Under the pieces are notes generated by a model, which did no database searches, had not been told where the DNA came from, and worked only from the letters and a program-made list of their open reading frames with translations. A stretch of DNA of 20,480 nt from Selenomonas sp. Its GTDB lineage: Bacteria; Bacillota; Negativicutes; Selenomonadales; Selenomonadaceae. The number at the start of each line of letters is the position of its first letter. Position 1 is the stretch's first letter. The DNA is taken from NCBI GenBank assembly GCA_003518745.1, contig DOYB01000201.1, positions 1 through 20,480 of the forward strand, given 5' to 3'. Made by a program: the position numbers and the translations under genes. Shown piece after piece: positions 1 through 8,539 of the stretch.

Positions 1-755
<755 letters not shown>

Positions 756-777
756 TTCCGATCTCCTTTTCTTCTAA

Positions 778-2811
778 TTAATTAACTGATGTGGTGAATT
801 TGCCATTATTCAGGACAAACTGCACCACCTTCGACAATGCGCTTTCACCATTTGGTGAAACGAATTCAAACATGTAGCCATAGCTGCCGTCTTTGAGATT
901 CTCATCACTGACCTTAGGATTGTCTCCAACAGTGAAGGTTTCTCCATCCACAGGCATGAAATTATCTTCGTTTCCGCTTATGGTCATTGCATAATATATA
1001 GTGGTTATCTGATCCCCCTTCTTGAGCTTGGTAGAAACACGGTCTGCCATGCCATTGTCCTCAACCCCCTGGGTAGCGCCCATAATGGTATACTTCTTGT
1101 CCTTTAAGCTGTAGGATACCAGAAGATTACATTTTTCACCATTCAGCTTAATGGGAATGGCATATAGGTTGTAATCATCCTCCATTGCCGTAATCTCTAC
1201 ATAAACCGGGTGGCCATCAAGCATGGGCCAGGTTCCTTTGAAATTGTCCTTGAATACACCATTTTTCCAGTCGGCAACGATATCTCCATCACTGCCAAGA
1301 TAAAAAATACGGTCATTCTTTAAATCCATGTGGATAAGATTACAGTGGATTTCAGTAACCAGGTCCATTTGAGCTTCGTCTAGCTTAAAGGTAGCGTAGC
1401 CTTCCTTGTCCACCTGAACTGCCAAATCCTCCAGAGACTTGATATTGAAGATACTCTTTGAGGGCCTGTCCTGACTTTCCTTTGCGAATTTAGCAGCCTT
1501 CTGATGTCCCTCAACCTCCAGCTTCTCGTCCTTAACCTGAGCCTGCAGGTCATCCACGGTACCCTGTGGCAAATCACCGTAAACAAGATAACGATAGAGA
1601 TATTTATTGGGCAAAGAAGCTGATTTCTGGTTAGCATAGCTGCTGTAATGGCGCTTATTACTGTCATATGAATGGAAAGAGGAAATACCGCTTCCCTGGC
1701 TGCGGAAAATACCGTGCACCCTGTAGATGACAGTATTCTTAACAGCATTTATGAGCTGATCGGCTGATTTTGGCATTTGCTCTTTGCTTTCTTTCGCCAA
1801 ATCGGCCATATCCACCATATTGGTGTAGCCTTCGCTCTTGGTATTGCCGCCATAATTCTCAGCATGCTTCGCGTTACGTGTGAATTTTGAGAAGAATTTC
1901 TTTGGATGCTTTTCAGCCTTCTCAAGCGCCTCGATACCAAAGGAATCATAAGCAACCTTCAATGCGGGAAGCTTGGACATGTCTATGACTGACAGTGTTA
2001 TGGAATCCTCGGAATCGTTCATCTCGCAGCCCTTCACATAGGTATCGCAGATGGCCTTTCCAATGCCGCTGCCGCCCATAGCAGTATTCTTGGCAAGCGC
2101 TTCGACCCAACCGGTATAGTACCAGCCGCAACCGGGCTCCACCTCTTCAGATGCGACCATGTAACGTGTCAGCCCATGGAGCATATTTGCTGTCTCATAG
2201 GTTGCCATAAGGCAGGCATCAAAGCCGATAAGCTCGAAGGGCGGATTTTCCGCCGATGCCTTATAAACCGAGTCAAATGCGCTTCGTATATCATTCAGGC
2301 TCAACATATGCTCGGTAACCTCATCGTAGCATACACCGGACATACTGCCGCCGCCATGATCCCAGAAAATGAATATGTGATGGTCTGCCGTATAGTTTTC
2401 CTTACCGTACTTCAGGAATTCCGTCAGAGTCTTCGGATCTCCCATATCCGCGTCCTTGACCTGTCCCAATTCATGGAGTCCCTCGCTGTCATACAGCAGC
2501 CGAACCGTCTTTTTCTTGGGAATATGGGAGTTTTTCCACTTCTTAGCCCCGCCTGCCTCAATGAGAACCTTCACATTGGGCGGCAGCTTCACCTTCATCA
2601 ATTCGTCAATATCGGCGGACGCGGCGCCAAACCTGGATTCCAGGTCCGTACCGCAAAGATACCAGTGAATCAGCCAGGTATCCTCCTTCTTGTAGGCATC
2701 GGGAAAATTCTTTCCTGCCGTGTCTGATGAATCATCAAGACAGCCGGTGGTCAAAAGCGAAAGAACAACTAATGCCCCAAGAAACAACAACCGAAAAAAT
2801 GCTCTTGCCAC
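778..2811 (-). CDS. Clostripain-family (peptidase C11) cysteine protease lipoprotein
   Basis: A 677-residue surface lipoprotein. It has a basic start, a hydrophobic stretch and a lipobox LTTGC, so Cys24 would be lipidated. Peptidase C11 hallmarks are visible: FIFWDHGGG carries the catalytic His (about 152), GFDACLMATYE carries the nucleophile Cys (about 200), and ASEEVEPGCGW is a further conserved stretch. C11 enzymes such as clostripain cut after Arg/Lys and are often Ca2+-dependent and self-processed; whether that holds here is inferred. The C-terminal 300 residues are beta-rich and not assigned. The start is GTG at 2811 with GGAGGG 6 bases upstream. It is the first gene of a two-gene transcript with the poly-Asp protein, driven by the promoter at 2881-2908. 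Confidence 0.9.
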   Translation of the reverse strand: MARAFFRLLFLGALVVLSLLTTGCLDDSSDTAGKNFPDAYKKEDTWLIHWYLCGTDLESRFGAASADIDELMKVKLPPNVKVLIEAGGAKKWKNSHIPKKKTVRLLYDSEGLHELGQVKDADMGDPKTLTEFLKYGKENYTADHHIFIFWDHGGGSMSGVCYDEVTEHMLSLNDIRSAFDSVYKASAENPPFELIGFDACLMATYETANMLHGLTRYMVASEEVEPGCGWYYTGWVEALAKNTAMGGSGIGKAICDTYVKGCEMNDSEDSITLSVIDMSKLPALKVAYDSFGIEALEKAEKHPKKFFSKFTRNAKHAENYGGNTKSEGYTNMVDMADLAKESKEQMPKSADQLINAVKNTVIYRVHGIFRSQGSGISSFHSYDSNKRHYSSYANQKSASLPNKYLYRYLVYGDLPQGTVDDLQAQVKDEKLEVEGHQKAAKFAKESQDRPSKSIFNIKSLEDLAVQVDKEGYATFKLDEAQMDLVTEIHCNLIHMDLKNDRIFYLGSDGDIVADWKNGVFKDNFKGTWPMLDGHPVYVEITAMEDDYNLYAIPIKLNGEKCNLLVSYSLKDKKYTIMGATQGVEDNGMADRVSTKLKKGDQITTIYYAMTISGNEDNFMPVDGETFTVGDNPKVSDENLKDGSYGYMFEFVSPNGESALSKVVQFVLNNGKFTTSVN

Positions 2812-2846
2812 AAAATTCCCTCCTTCTATAATCTTCTGTAACTTTC

Positions 2847-2863
2847 CAAGCCCCTGCGGCTTG
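2847..2863 (-). other. Small hairpin in the 5' leader of the clostripain gene
   Basis: CAAGCC and GGCTTG form a perfect 6-bp stem around a 5-base loop. It lies between the predicted promoter and the ribosome site. No U-run follows it, so it is not a terminator; any regulatory role is unproven. Confidence 0.4.
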
Positions 2864-2880
2864 CTCGGAATTACATGCTT

Positions 2881-2908
2881 AGATTACCATATATTTCGAT
2901 TTTTTCAA
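2881..2908 (-). promoter_or_regulatory. Sigma70-like promoter for the clostripain operon
   Basis: Minus strand: TTGAAA (2908-2903), 16-base spacer, TAATCT (2886-2881), in AT-rich DNA about 70 bases before the GTG start. A perfect 12-bp palindrome CTTTTGCAAAAG (2912-2923) abuts the -35 box, and two near-identical CCACTTTT(T)GC direct repeats lie just upstream (about 2919-2947), suggesting an operator. Confidence 0.55.
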
Positions 2909-2970
2909 TAGCTTTTGCAAAAGTGGTCAAAAATCGCAAAAAGTGGGCAATTTTAGACTTACCATAAACG

Positions 2971-3013
2971 CAAAAAGGCAGAAGCGCGGAACATATCCCA
3001 TGCTTCTGCCTTA
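2971..3013 (-). terminator. Rho-independent terminator of the signalling/symporter operon
   Basis: AGGCAGAAGC (2976-2985) and GCTTCTGCCT (3002-3011) form a perfect 10-bp stem with a 16-base loop. Read on the minus strand the stem is followed by TTTTT, 12 bases after the symporter stop. The plus-strand side also has a T-run, so it could work in both directions. Confidence 0.85.
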
Positions 3014-3023
3014 TTTTTTACGT

Positions 3024-4666
3024 CTATACCGTGAAATATTTCTTCTCGTCCATCATGCCCGCATCCTTGGACACGATGAAGGAGGTGGTCATGTTGGCGC
3101 TCTCATTGCAGACACCGTTGAACATGGCCGCTATGGGGTCTACGCAGAGTATGATGGAAATGGCCTCCGGCGGCACTCCTACCACCGTGAAGAGGTAGGC
3201 AATGCAGATAATGCCGCCGCATGGAATCGGCGGCTTGGCTATTGCCATGATGCACACTGAAATCCACAGGGTGATGAACAGGCTCAACGGCATTTCGATG
3301 TTATACACCCGCATCAGCATAAGTGTAACCAGCGAAAAGAAAATGCAATTGCCGGCCTTGTTGAGCTGTACCCCCACCGGAATTGAGAAGGCCGCCAGCT
3401 TTCCGTCGATACCGAGCTTTTCGGCGCAGAATTTCAGCACGAAGGGAAGTCTCGCGTGGGAGCTTGAAACGGTGAAAACCAAGGGACTTAATCCCGCGAT
3501 TTTCTTTATGGCGGGCACCGGCGACAATCTGCCAAAGAGCAGGATGTCACCGCGCACACCGTCCACACGATAAGCACCCCAAGCACCAAGCCCCCAAATA
3601 GACTGCTGAAGGCAATGAGAGATTCCATCCCGGTGCTGGCCAAAAGCGATGCCATTGAAAGGAACACCACCAAGGGAATCGCCTTTACTATGAACTTCAG
3701 GACAGCTATCACAAAGCGGAATATAAAGTCTATGGTGTCAACGGCCCCCTTCGCCTTCTCTCCCATCTGGTTTATGATGATGCCGAAGAACACCGCCAGG
3801 AACATAACCTGCAGGATATTCTCCCCCTTGAAGGGGTCCACCAGATTTTTGGGTACGATGTCAAAAAGCATATCCACCAGAGATACATTCTTGGTGACAG
3901 TCTCTCCCGTGGAGGCGATACCTGCCTGTATATAGGTAAGATCCCCGGTAAAAAGAACCAGTCCCAAGCCAAGGCCAAGGAGCGCTATGAGCACCTGCAT
4001 AAAGAGCGACACAATGACCATTTTGCCCCCCAGTTTTCCAATCAGGGCAGCATCGGATATATTAGTTACTCCCGCGATTATGGCAAAGAAGGTTACCGGC
4101 GCCATCATCATATGAAGCGCGTTCAAAAACAAGTTACGCACAGGCGCTATAATGCCATCATTTACAGCCGCTATGGAAGCAGCATCCAAGAAGAGCTGCA
4201 TGGCAAGGCCGCAAATGGAACCAAGCACCAACACGCTGACTGTATAAATAAGCTGCCTTTTCGTGGAGTCAAGCCCCTGCACCTTGATGGTGACGATATT
4301 GGCACCGTTTTTGCGCACACATGAGAGCTTTTGCCGGTTGGATTTGAGGATGGCCAGCCGATAGACCTCCTCCTCGTCCACGTCATCCGCTTCCTGCTCA
4401 GTCACCTCCGGAACAGGGTTATATTCGCTGCCCTTGGCCTCCATACGGATGCTTGTCTGCCCCCAGATATGCCTCACGGACACATTGGCGGAAAAATCCT
4501 CCCCGCCCTCCATACCTTTTTTCAGCCGGAAAAACATCTCCTCCATCAGGAGAACTCCCAGGGTAATCTCTTTGCTTGACAGCTTGTTTTTTGCCAGTTC
4601 TTCGGAGAGCGCCTTTCTGCCATCCCTAAGACTGCTTGAGGAAACTACTATGGTATTTTTTTTCAT
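3024..4666 (-). pseudogene. DAACS (glutamate-symporter family) protein with N-terminal HATPase-like domain; frameshifted
   Basis: Two frames make one protein of about 546 residues: 4666 to about 3553 gives residues 1-371, and the remainder to 3024 is in the -1 frame. Residues about 15-130 resemble an RsbW/SpoIIAB-type ATPase fold (MEEMFF where EExxxN is expected; a C-terminal strand pattern LSCVRKNGANIVTIKV). From about 137 on it is a multi-span DAACS transporter (MMMAPVTFFAIIAGV; VPKNLVDPF; VSSSHARLP). The frame breaks at WTVC within GCGC (3551-3555). Removing two bases there, or restoring one lost base, joins it to GDILLFGRLSP. This may be a real lesion or a sequencing error. Canonical Na+/substrate residues are replaced (see findings). 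ATG at 4666 with AAGGTGA upstream, 19 bases after the kinase stop. Last gene of the operon. Confidence 0.75.
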
Positions 4667-4685
4667 GGAGTCACCTTAATATACC

Positions 4686-5558
4686 TTATTTGAAGAATTC
4701 GGGGAGCCGCTCAGCCACTTCCATAATGCGTTCAATATTTGGGAAGAGATGCTTCCGGGTTTCCTCCACATGGAAAGCCTTCAGCTCGGGAGCAATCTGC
4801 ACATGCTTCCTTGGGAACAGAGCTCCCCGCAGAAGTCCGAAGGCGTCACAGATAACCTTGATTTCTTCGAGCTTTGCCTCGTCACTGACTCCAAAATACA
4901 TGGAAAGGATGGTGTTGTAGAAGCGGAGCATATTCTCCTGATTCATTCCATGCACCTTCTGACGGGTTTCCGATCCGCTGTAACGAGCGTGGAAGGCATT
5001 TCCCGCCAGGTCGAAGATGGGGTGGCCGTAGCCGATATCCGCCATATCTATGACCACTATCTCGCCCTTCTGATACATCACGTTACCCGCGTGGTAGTCG
5101 CAATGCACCATAGTTGAACGATCCGGCACGGTATCGATCAGCTTGTGGAGCATGGCGGTTTCCTCGTCGTTGAAGCCGTCTGAGCTGTTCATGCCATCTG
5201 CCCAAGTGTGCCAGGTGTCCTTCAGTGAATTGAAGCCGCCCATATCCTTTATGTCGGCCTGATGGATAACCTTGTAGGTGTCCACAAACTTCCTGGTTAT
5301 GGCATCGAATTCATCCATGTGGGAGGTCAACGAGTGACCAACCGTATCCGCATCCCCAAGCATCTCGAACACCACGCCGTATGCCTCTCCGCAGCGCACA
5401 AGATCGTAGGAGATAGGCGTTGGGATACCTGCCACAAAGGCCTTCTTTGCCAAATCAATCTCCTGCTTGATTTTCGCCAATGGCACTCCTGCCGTATAGA
5501 GCTTGACTATGGTTTCGGGATCTATGCGGTAGACGGTGCTGCTTCTCCCCTTGCCCAC
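4686..5558 (-). CDS. APH/choline-kinase-fold phosphotransferase (TIGR02172-like)
   Basis: A 290-residue cytosolic kinase of the aminoglycoside-phosphotransferase fold. The glycine-rich loop GKGRSSTVYRID is at the very start, a likely ATP-contacting Lys is in TIVKLY (Lys19), the catalytic loop is VHCDYHAGNVM (Asp154, Asn159), and the metal-binding Asp is in VVIDMADIGYGHP (Asp171). The phrase AFVAGIPTPISYD is typical of the TIGR02172 family, whose substrate I do not know. The only start in frame is GTG 5558, one codon after the TAA that ends the upstream STAS gene and in the same frame. GGAGGG (5569-5574) is 10 bases upstream. The first beta-strand expected before the Gly loop is missing and would be supplied by the end of the STAS protein, so this may descend from a STAS-kinase fusion. 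A plausible role is phosphorylation of a STAS partner. Confidence 0.8.
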   Translation of the reverse strand: MGKGRSSTVYRIDPETIVKLYTAGVPLAKIKQEIDLAKKAFVAGIPTPISYDLVRCGEAYGVVFEMLGDADTVGHSLTSHMDEFDAITRKFVDTYKVIHQADIKDMGGFNSLKDTWHTWADGMNSSDGFNDEETAMLHKLIDTVPDRSTMVHCDYHAGNVMYQKGEIVVIDMADIGYGHPIFDLAGNAFHARYSGSETRQKVHGMNQENMLRFYNTILSMYFGVSDEAKLEEIKVICDAFGLLRGALFPRKHVQIAPELKAFHVEETRKHLFPNIERIMEVAERLPEFFK

Positions 5559-5561
5559 GAT

Positions 5562-5888
5562 TTAGGCACCCTCCACGCTGATTTCCCTGAGCTTCTTTTC
5601 AATATTCATGAGATCCGTGAATTTCGTAATATCAAAGATATCATAAACTTCTTTGGACGCGTTCCGCACAGTAAGCTTTTTATTTCCGAGCTTCTTCTGT
5701 GTTGAGAGAAGCATACGGAGTCCCGCGCTGGAGATGAAGCTGAGCTTATCCGCGTCGAATATGACTTCAGCTCCGGGATGCGCGGCGATAATATCGTCTA
5801 TTTCCTTCTGCAGCTCGGCGGTATTCTGAGCATTAACCTCCCCTTCCAGAAAAATGGTAATCACATTCTTTTCCTCTTCAAATTTCAT
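5562..5888 (-). CDS. STAS-domain protein (anti-sigma-factor-antagonist type), second copy
   Basis: 108 residues, a single STAS domain. The segment KLSFISSAGLRMLLS matches the phosphorylation loop of SpoIIAA/RsbV-type antagonists; Ser54, just before Ala-Gly, is the expected phospho-acceptor. It is a clear paralogue of the first STAS gene (shared TIFLxxExxAQN, ISSAGLRxLLSTQK and LMNI). I chose ATG 5888 over the longer ATG at 5918 because AAGGGAAGG (5895-5903) sits 6 bases upstream and the domain begins directly (MKFEEEKNVITIF). The start is 1 base after the phosphatase stop, so translation is probably coupled. The last residues (REISVEGA) run in frame through TAA into the kinase frame. Confidence 0.88.
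   Translation of the reverse strand: MKFEEEKNVITIFLEGEVNAQNTAELQKEIDDIIAAHPGAEVIFDADKLSFISSAGLRMLLSTQKKLGNKKLTVRNASKEVYDIFDITKFTDLMNIEKKLREISVEGA
5569..5574 (-). promoter_or_regulatory. Candidate ribosome site for the kinase, inside the STAS gene
   Basis: GGAGGG lies 10 bases before GTG 5558 and 5 bases before the STAS stop codon. The spacing is a little long. It supports coupled translation of a separate kinase, as opposed to a simple nonsense mutation in a fusion. Confidence 0.45.
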
Positions 5889-5889
5889 A

Positions 5890-8103
5890 CTAAACCTTCC
5901 CTTCATTACTTGGACCATTATATATCAATTCCAACATCGTGATATCATCCGACTGCACGGCATCTCCCACGAAGTCCTTGACTGCATCATGCACTGCTTT
6001 TATACCTGCCTCCGCGCTGTTCGCGGCAAGCTTTGTACGAGCTGTATCCAGAAAGCGTTCCTCTCCGAAAAAATCCCTGCTCATATTCCGTGCCTCTGTA
6101 ACGCCGTCAGTGTAAAGAAACAGCCTATCACCCGGAGCCAAGGTGAGCTTGGCTGTTTTATAGGAAAGTCCTCCTATGGTGCCCATTATCGGACTGGCTG
6201 CTTTTTCCATGTAACGGCACTCAGCCCCATGCATGATAATCGGAGGATTATGCCCCGCGTTGGCATATAGGAATTCCCCCGTATCCGTGTTGAGAACTCC
6301 GGTGAAAACGGTGACAAACATATCCGCGTCATTGCTTTTTTCCAAGCTGTCATTGGTCTTTTCAAAAACGGCTCCCAGCTTTTTATGGTCCCCCGAATAA
6401 ATCAGGTTTTCCTTAAGCAGCGTCTTCGCGATAACCATAAAGAGCGCCGCAGGAACACCTTTATCGGATACATCGGCCACGGTTATGACAAGATGGTGCT
6501 CGTCCAAAAGGTAGAAATCATAGAAATCCCCTCCTACCTCCCTGGCAGGATACATGATGGCCGCCAAATCGAACTCCCCGCGCTCCGGGAAGGGATTGCT
6601 CCCATTCGGCAGCATACCTGCCTGTATGCTGGTGGCCACCGCAAGCTCCGTCTCGATACGCTCATTCTGAGCAGTAGTACGGGCCAGATTTTCCATGTAA
6701 AGAGCCAGCTCATCGGTCATGTAGTTGAAGCTGTTCGCCAAAGTTTCGATTTCGTCGCCTGTCTTGATGGAGAACTTCTTGCCCAGGTTGCCATGGGCAA
6801 TTTCCCTCGCCCCTTTTGCCAAGCTGTCTATGGGGGCCGCGATTCCCTTAGCCATCCTGACATTGGCGCGCAATATCGAGCCAAGCAATATAGCAAACAG
6901 TACCGCGGACATAACGCCCGTAGCCAGTATAAGCTTTTGCAAATATCTATCCCTGTCATGGATCGCGCTAAGAGTATACCCCTCGATATTGTCCGCGTTC
7001 TCCATAATAGCAGATTTGTCAATAATCGTGCCTATGCTCCAGCCCGTATCCGGCAGCGGGGCATATGCCAAATAGTAGGTTTTTCCGGCATTTTCAATTG
7101 TAGCAATTCCCGTTTCTCCTGCTACCATGCGTTCTACGGCATCTGCCAGTTCGCGGTTATTAGACTTGCGCAGATCTACGTTCATATCCCCTGCCGCGAA
7201 AAGGCCATCCTTCTGGTGAGAAATCAGCACCGCGCCCTTACGCCCCATGATAAAGGTGAATTCATCGGCATCGTCATTTGTTTCCTTCATTCGCTCGTAT
7301 ATAAAATCCGTATCAATATCCGCCTCCACTACCCCCGCGAAACCCTCTCCATCGTAATAGGGTGCGCAGACAGAGATACAGGGCTTGCCGTAGGAGGCCA
7401 TATATGGATTGGTGAATACCAGCTTATTTTCATCTTCGGTGTACCGATACCAATACTTATCCTTAAACTCGTAGGTGCTGCGAAGCGGCTCATCGTCAAG
7501 AACAGCGCCACCATCTCCTCCGAGCATATCCATACGGATCATGTAACCATGTTTGGAGGCAATTATGGCACAGTCAAAGTAGTAGCGATTGATCTGCAGC
7601 ATGTCATCGTCAATGGATGAGGCATAGGAAATCTCCTGCCGCACCTTGTCAGATATGCCTTGCCTTATGAGAGTAGGAGTGTAATACACATATGGAGTAT
7701 GACTTGGTACCTTCACATCATTGGCCACGGGGAGATTTTTGGAAACGTGGTCGCCGGGGGTCCGCATGATATTGCTCATCTTTTCTGCCATGAATTCCAC
7801 GTTCAAGGAGCATACATGTATGATATTGCCCACGACCCGCGCCTTCAAAAGCGTTGTCTCCGTCAGATGATGCCTGGTTTCGTCCTCCAGTGTACTCTCC
7901 AGATAGCTTCCAACCTCTTCGGAAAGAGCTGTCCCCTTCTCCACCAGCATGGTCTGCAATATGAGCATACTGCACAGGGAAATTGCTCCTATGGTAATAA
8001 ATGTCAGGAAACTGCCGAAAAGAGCAGTACGGAGAATACGGCGATAAATCCCCTGCTCGCCTTTCTTGAAAATCATTGAAATAAGTGCGTGAAACCTGTT
8101 CAC
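5890..8103 (-). CDS. Membrane sensor phosphatase: dCache-like sensor, HAMP, PP2C (SpoIIE/RsbU-type)
   Basis: 737 residues. First membrane helix about 25-50. An extracellular sensor of about 340 residues has dCache features (KYWYRYTEDENKLVFTNPY; GFAGVVEADID). Second helix about 390-412, HAMP about 413-468, a linker helix (ERIETELAVATSIQAGMLP), then a PP2C-type Ser/Thr phosphatase. Metal-binding motifs are intact: REVGGDFYDF (521-530), VADVSDKGVPAALFM (542-556), YANAGHNPP, FLYTDGVTEA (663-671), SDDITML. The family dephosphorylates STAS antagonists, and STAS genes lie on both sides. The start is GTG 8103, three bases after the upstream stop, with AAAGGGAG (8112-8119) 8 bases upstream. The likely role is to convert an external ligand signal into STAS dephosphorylation; the ligand is unknown. 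Confidence 0.92.
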   Translation of the reverse strand: MNRFHALISMIFKKGEQGIYRRILRTALFGSFLTFITIGAISLCSMLILQTMLVEKGTALSEEVGSYLESTLEDETRHHLTETTLLKARVVGNIIHVCSLNVEFMAEKMSNIMRTPGDHVSKNLPVANDVKVPSHTPYVYYTPTLIRQGISDKVRQEISYASSIDDDMLQINRYYFDCAIIASKHGYMIRMDMLGGDGGAVLDDEPLRSTYEFKDKYWYRYTEDENKLVFTNPYMASYGKPCISVCAPYYDGEGFAGVVEADIDTDFIYERMKETNDDADEFTFIMGRKGAVLISHQKDGLFAAGDMNVDLRKSNNRELADAVERMVAGETGIATIENAGKTYYLAYAPLPDTGWSIGTIIDKSAIMENADNIEGYTLSAIHDRDRYLQKLILATGVMSAVLFAILLGSILRANVRMAKGIAAPIDSLAKGAREIAHGNLGKKFSIKTGDEIETLANSFNYMTDELALYMENLARTTAQNERIETELAVATSIQAGMLPNGSNPFPERGEFDLAAIMYPAREVGGDFYDFYLLDEHHLVITVADVSDKGVPAALFMVIAKTLLKENLIYSGDHKKLGAVFEKTNDSLEKSNDADMFVTVFTGVLNTDTGEFLYANAGHNPPIIMHGAECRYMEKAASPIMGTIGGLSYKTAKLTLAPGDRLFLYTDGVTEARNMSRDFFGEERFLDTARTKLAANSAEAGIKAVHDAVKDFVGDAVQSDDITMLELIYNGPSNEGKV

Positions 8104-8106
8104 CGG

Positions 8107-8403
8107 CTACGCTCCCTTTATATTCATTAGCTGCTGGAAACCTGCCATTTGGAAGATTTCCATTATGTCCGGAGAAACGTTGATGACGGAAATCTTCTGC
8201 CCGAGCTCTTTTTGAGTGGACAGCAGCAGCCGAAGCCCCGCACTTGATATATAGGTGAGTTCCTTAGCATCGAAAACGAGAGGGATCTCCCCCCGCGATG
8301 GGAGCAGCCCGTCAATCTGCCCTTTGATTTCAGTGGCATTTTGGGCATCTATTTCACTATCGAGGAAAATCGTAAATACACCGTCTGAGTTTTCTGCTCG
8401 CAT
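8107..8403 (-). CDS. STAS-domain protein (anti-sigma-factor-antagonist type), first copy
   Basis: 98 residues, a single STAS domain. ELTYISSAGLRLLLS is the phospho-loop, with Ser54 the expected phosphorylated residue; the Asp that often precedes it is Ser here, as in the second copy. ATG 8403 has GGGAGG 8 bases upstream. It is the first gene of the STAS-phosphatase-STAS-kinase-symporter operon, and its stop is 3 bases before the phosphatase GTG. Known relatives bind HATPase-type anti-sigma factors when unphosphorylated. The only HATPase-like partner visible in this window is the N-terminus of the symporter-family protein. Confidence 0.9.
   Translation of the reverse strand: MRAENSDGVFTIFLDSEIDAQNATEIKGQIDGLLPSRGEIPLVFDAKELTYISSAGLRLLLSTQKELGQKISVINVSPDIMEIFQMAGFQQLMNIKGA
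8112..8119 (-). promoter_or_regulatory. Ribosome site that decides the GTG start of the phosphatase
   Basis: AAAGGGAG lies 8 bases before GTG 8103, inside the last codons of the first STAS gene. No better-placed ATG exists nearby, so the GTG start and coupled translation are favoured. Confidence 0.65.
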
Positions 8404-8539
8404 ATTCCATGCCTCCCTTTAGTCTGTGCCATTGGGGTCCATTTCACGGTTCAATGAACCAGACTCCCAGACTCCAAATATGGATTCTACACAAAGAATT
8501 TATTTCCTGCCTCGCGTATTTAATAGTGATAGTAAATTT
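8404..8539 (-). promoter_or_regulatory. Leader/upstream region of the signalling operon with palindrome and direct repeat
   Basis: It contains a perfect palindrome GGTTCA-A-TGAACC (8448-8460) and an adjacent direct repeat AGACTCC-C-AGACTCC (8461-8475), about 45-73 bases before the STAS start. A TAGAAT hexamer on the minus strand near 8485-8490 could be a -10 box, but I see no convincing -35. Promoter assignment is weak; the palindrome is a plausible operator. Confidence 0.3.

Noticed and set aside
3545..3566. Programmed -1 ribosomal frameshift in the symporter gene
   Set aside because: No slippery heptamer or downstream pseudoknot is evident at GTGTGCGCGGTG; a lesion or sequencing error is simpler.
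6385..7620. 411-residue plus-strand open frame
   Set aside because: It lies wholly antisense to the phosphatase gene, whose motifs are intact, and its translation shows no recognisable domain or ribosome site.
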